This document shows positions 6,978-8,798 of a DNA stretch of 8,798 nt, piece after piece. A program made the translations under genes and the position numbers. Source of the DNA: JADFSZ01 sp022560555 [NCBI: PVC group bacterium] (GTDB taxonomy: Bacteria > GCA-001730085 > JADFSZ01). The stretch is taken from assembly GCA_022560555.1 (NCBI GenBank), contig JADFSZ010000066.1:1-8798 (forward strand). Direction: 5' to 3'. The number at the start of each line of letters is the position of its first letter. The first letter of the stretch is position 1. Below the pieces are notes generated by a model. The model had not been told where the DNA came from. It saw only the letters and a list, made by a program, of their open reading frames with translations, and ran no database searches.

Positions 6978-8663
6978 ATGGAGCAGTCAGATTATCAAAA
7001 ATTAGGTGAGATTTTAGTTGATCAGGGATTGCTGACGCAAGCCCAGTTGGAAGATGCTTTAGCCGAGCAGGAAAGGACGGGAGTCTTTTTAGGAGAAATT
7101 CTTGTTAGCAAGGGCGTCTCCGACGATGTGACGATAGCCAGAGCTTTGAGCACACAATTAGGGTTCGCGTATGTCGATGTGAGCCAAATGACAGTAGACC
7201 CTGAGGCGCTTAATTTTTTGAACCAGGATGTTTGCCAGAGATTAAATGCTATTCCGCTTTATATCATGCGGGATAACTTAACGGTCGCGATGGCCAATCC
7301 TCTGGATGTGATCGCTGTTGATGAATTAGAAACCGTCTCGGGACAACGGATCAAACCGGTATTCGGAAGCGTTTCAATGATCCGGAAAGCCATCCAATCT
7401 AACTATCAGACTGAAAAAAATTCTACGCAAAACCTCATCAATTCCCCGCCTCCGACTTCTTTGACGGAAAACTTTGATTCTCTGGAAGAAGCGGCCAATT
7501 TAGCTCCTGTCATTAAAACAGTGGACCAAATGATTGAAAAAGCCGTTAGAATGAAAGCATCGGATATTCATTTAGAACCACGAAAAAATATTCTCAATTG
7601 CCGTTATCGGATAGACGGTATTTTAAGAGAAGCATCTAAAATTTCATTAACAGAACAAGCTGCGATTATTTCCCGGATTAAAATTATGTCGAATCTGGAT
7701 ATTGCCGAAAAACGCTTACCCCAAGACGGCCGGGTAAAGGTGAAGGTGTCCGGAAAGGATATTGATTTGCGTGTATCGACCTTTCCGACATTGTACGGGG
7801 AAAGTCTTGTCATGAGAATATTAGATCACTCGAGCGGAGTTCTGACGCCGGAGCAATTAGGATTTGACGGAGTAATTTTAGATGATTTTAATAAATTAAT
7901 AAAGCGGCCTTATGGAATGATTTTAGTGACCGGTCCGACGGGAAGCGGGAAAACCAGCACGCTTTACGCGGCCCTCGAGAAAATCAATAGTGAAGAAAAA
8001 AATATTATGACCTTGGAGGATCCTGTCGAATATGAAATGGATCGTGTTCGGCAATCTCAAGTAAACGTTAAAGCCGGTTTGACGTTTGCATCGGGTTTAA
8101 GGTCGATGGTCAGGCAAGACCCGGATATTATCATGATCGGAGAAATCCGTGATAAAGAAACGGCGGATATTGCCATGCATGCCGCCCTCACAGGGCATCT
8201 TGTTTTTTCTACTTTGCACACGAATGACGCGCCGTCCGCGGCCGCACGTTTGATTGACATGGGGGTTGAACCATTCTTGGTTTCATCGGCCATGATAGGA
8301 ATTCTGGCTCAGCGTTTGGTTCGCGTCCTTTGTCCGGATTGTAAAAAAGTTTTTCAAGGTTCTGTGAGTTTATTAAAAGATGTGGGATTTACCAAAAAAG
8401 CGGATAGTGATCAAAAAATATTTGAAGAAAATGGATGCGCGAATTGTCGTCAAAGCGGATTTATGGGACGAACCGGTATATTTGAATTGTTGATGATCAA
8501 TGATCCGATGAGGTCGGCGATCGCCCAAAAACAATCCGCTGTCAATTTGAAAAAAATCGCGGCCGAGAACGGTATGATCACATTACGTGAATCGGGTCTT
8601 CAAAAAGTTACAAAAGGTATAACATCCATTTCTGAGGTTCTTCGCGTCACAGATATCGTCTAA
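6978..8663 (+). CDS. gspE: GspE/PilB assembly ATPase with N-terminal MshEN domain
   Basis: Hexameric cytoplasmic ATPase that powers filament extension by turning the GspF platform. 561 residues, near the PilB norm. Residues 8-31 and 37-60 are two 24-residue MshEN motifs (KLGEILVDQG... and FLGEILVSKG..., each ending in Gln) separated by five residues, the layout of the cyclic-di-GMP-binding domain; the domain continues to about 143. The catalytic part has the N2 domain (ASDIHLEPR, 194-202; RYRIDGILRE, 209-218), Walker A GPTGSGKTS (319-327), Asp box TLEDPVEYE (345-353), Walker B region DPDIIMIGEIRDKETA (381-396) and His box TGHLVFSTLHTNDA (405-418). A zinc site is formed by CPDC (452-455) and CANC (487-490), which marks GspE/PilB and excludes the retraction ATPase PilT. 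The start at 6978 is supported by AGGCGG (6963-6968), nine bases before; the frame is open back to 6918 inside the previous gene, but that extension lies ahead of the MshEN domain and has no site. Confidence 0.95.
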   Translation: MEQSDYQKLGEILVDQGLLTQAQLEDALAEQERTGVFLGEILVSKGVSDDVTIARALSTQLGFAYVDVSQMTVDPEALNFLNQDVCQRLNAIPLYIMRDNLTVAMANPLDVIAVDELETVSGQRIKPVFGSVSMIRKAIQSNYQTEKNSTQNLINSPPPTSLTENFDSLEEAANLAPVIKTVDQMIEKAVRMKASDIHLEPRKNILNCRYRIDGILREASKISLTEQAAIISRIKIMSNLDIAEKRLPQDGRVKVKVSGKDIDLRVSTFPTLYGESLVMRILDHSSGVLTPEQLGFDGVILDDFNKLIKRPYGMILVTGPTGSGKTSTLYAALEKINSEEKNIMTLEDPVEYEMDRVRQSQVNVKAGLTFASGLRSMVRQDPDIIMIGEIRDKETADIAMHAALTGHLVFSTLHTNDAPSAAARLIDMGVEPFLVSSAMIGILAQRLVRVLCPDCKKVFQGSVSLLKDVGFTKKADSDQKIFEENGCANCRQSGFMGRTGIFELLMINDPMRSAIAQKQSAVNLKKIAAENGMITLRESGLQKVTKGITSISEVLRVTDIV

Positions 8664-8750
8664 GCGGGCTCTTCCTAGAATATCTTCAAGGGCGAATGTA
8701 TTTTATTGTAAGTATTTTGGTGCATTACGCTTATATAAATAAAAATTTTA

Positions 8751-8756
8751 TATAAT
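8751..8756 (+). promoter_or_regulatory. Possible -10 box of the next gene
   Basis: A perfect TATAAT lies 24 bases before the ATG at 8781, inside an AT-rich stretch (8731-8770). No good -35 box is found 16-18 bases upstream, so the call is weak. It would give a short 5' leader with GAGGT (8772-8776) as ribosome binding site. The spacer 8664-8750 otherwise shows nothing firm. Confidence 0.3.
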
Positions 8757-8780
8757 ATTGTTGACTATATAGAGGTTATC

Positions 8781-8798
8781 ATGGTAATTGACTATTTG
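8781..8798 (+). CDS. Start of a further gene, cut by the window edge
   Basis: ATG at 8781 is preceded by GAGGT at four bases, and the six visible codons read MVIDYL. The 117-base gap and a TATAAT upstream suggest a new transcription unit, not a continuation of the operon. Nothing can be said about function. Confidence 0.4.

Noticed and set aside
8668-8693. Possible terminator hairpin after the ATPase (GCTCTT pairing with AAGGGC)
   Set aside because: Only six pairs including one G-T, a 14-base loop, and no clean T run after it; too weak to call.
8761-8795. Direct repeat TTGACTAT (8761-8768 and 8788-8795) as an operator
   Set aside because: Eight bases in an AT-rich region, with the second copy inside the next coding start; could easily be chance.

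Overview
The window carries one tightly packed, seven-gene operon, all on the + strand, for the core of a type IV filament machine (type IV pilus or type II secretion family). It runs from the left edge to 8663. The gaps between genes are 1 to 45 bases, so the set is probably co-transcribed from a promoter upstream of the window. An 8664-8780 spacer follows, and then what looks like the start of another + strand gene at 8781.

The order is: (1) a PilM-like actin-fold protein fused to a PilN-like membrane half (2-985, 5' end outside the window); (2) a PilO/GspM-like protein with a PilP/GspC-like homology-region domain at its C-terminus (987-1853); (3) a compact secretin with a long C-terminal tail of TPR-like repeats (1876-4134); (4) a GspF/PilC platform protein (4161-5381); (5) a GspG-like pseudopilin (5422-5985); (6) a small PilX/GspK-like pseudopilin (5993-6355); (7) a GspI/PilV-like pseudopilin (6401-6961); (8) a GspE/PilB assembly ATPase with an N-terminal MshEN domain (6978-8663). 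Counting the partial first gene, that is eight genes in the run, seven of them complete.

Together these supply most of a working machine. The ATPase turns at the base and drives the GspF platform, which adds or extracts pseudopilins. The PilMN and PilO-HR proteins connect the inner-membrane base to the secretin, which opens the outer membrane. No prepilin peptidase and no PilT retraction ATPase is seen, so both must be encoded elsewhere or, in the case of PilT, may be absent.

The most unusual feature is compaction by fusion. Parts that are separate proteins in classical type IV pili (PilM with PilN; PilO with PilP; the secretin with a TPR protein of the kind that acts as pilotin) are single polypeptides here. 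The alignment proteins look pilus-like in sequence but GspL-like in layout, so the cluster sits between the two textbook systems.

The organism must be a diderm bacterium, because a secretin is present. The DNA is moderately AT-rich with uniform codon use across the genes. The gene style suggests an uncultured, deep-branching Gram-negative phylum such as Omnitrophota or a relative, but this is an impression and not something the window proves. No RNA gene, mobile element, CRISPR array or phage gene was seen.
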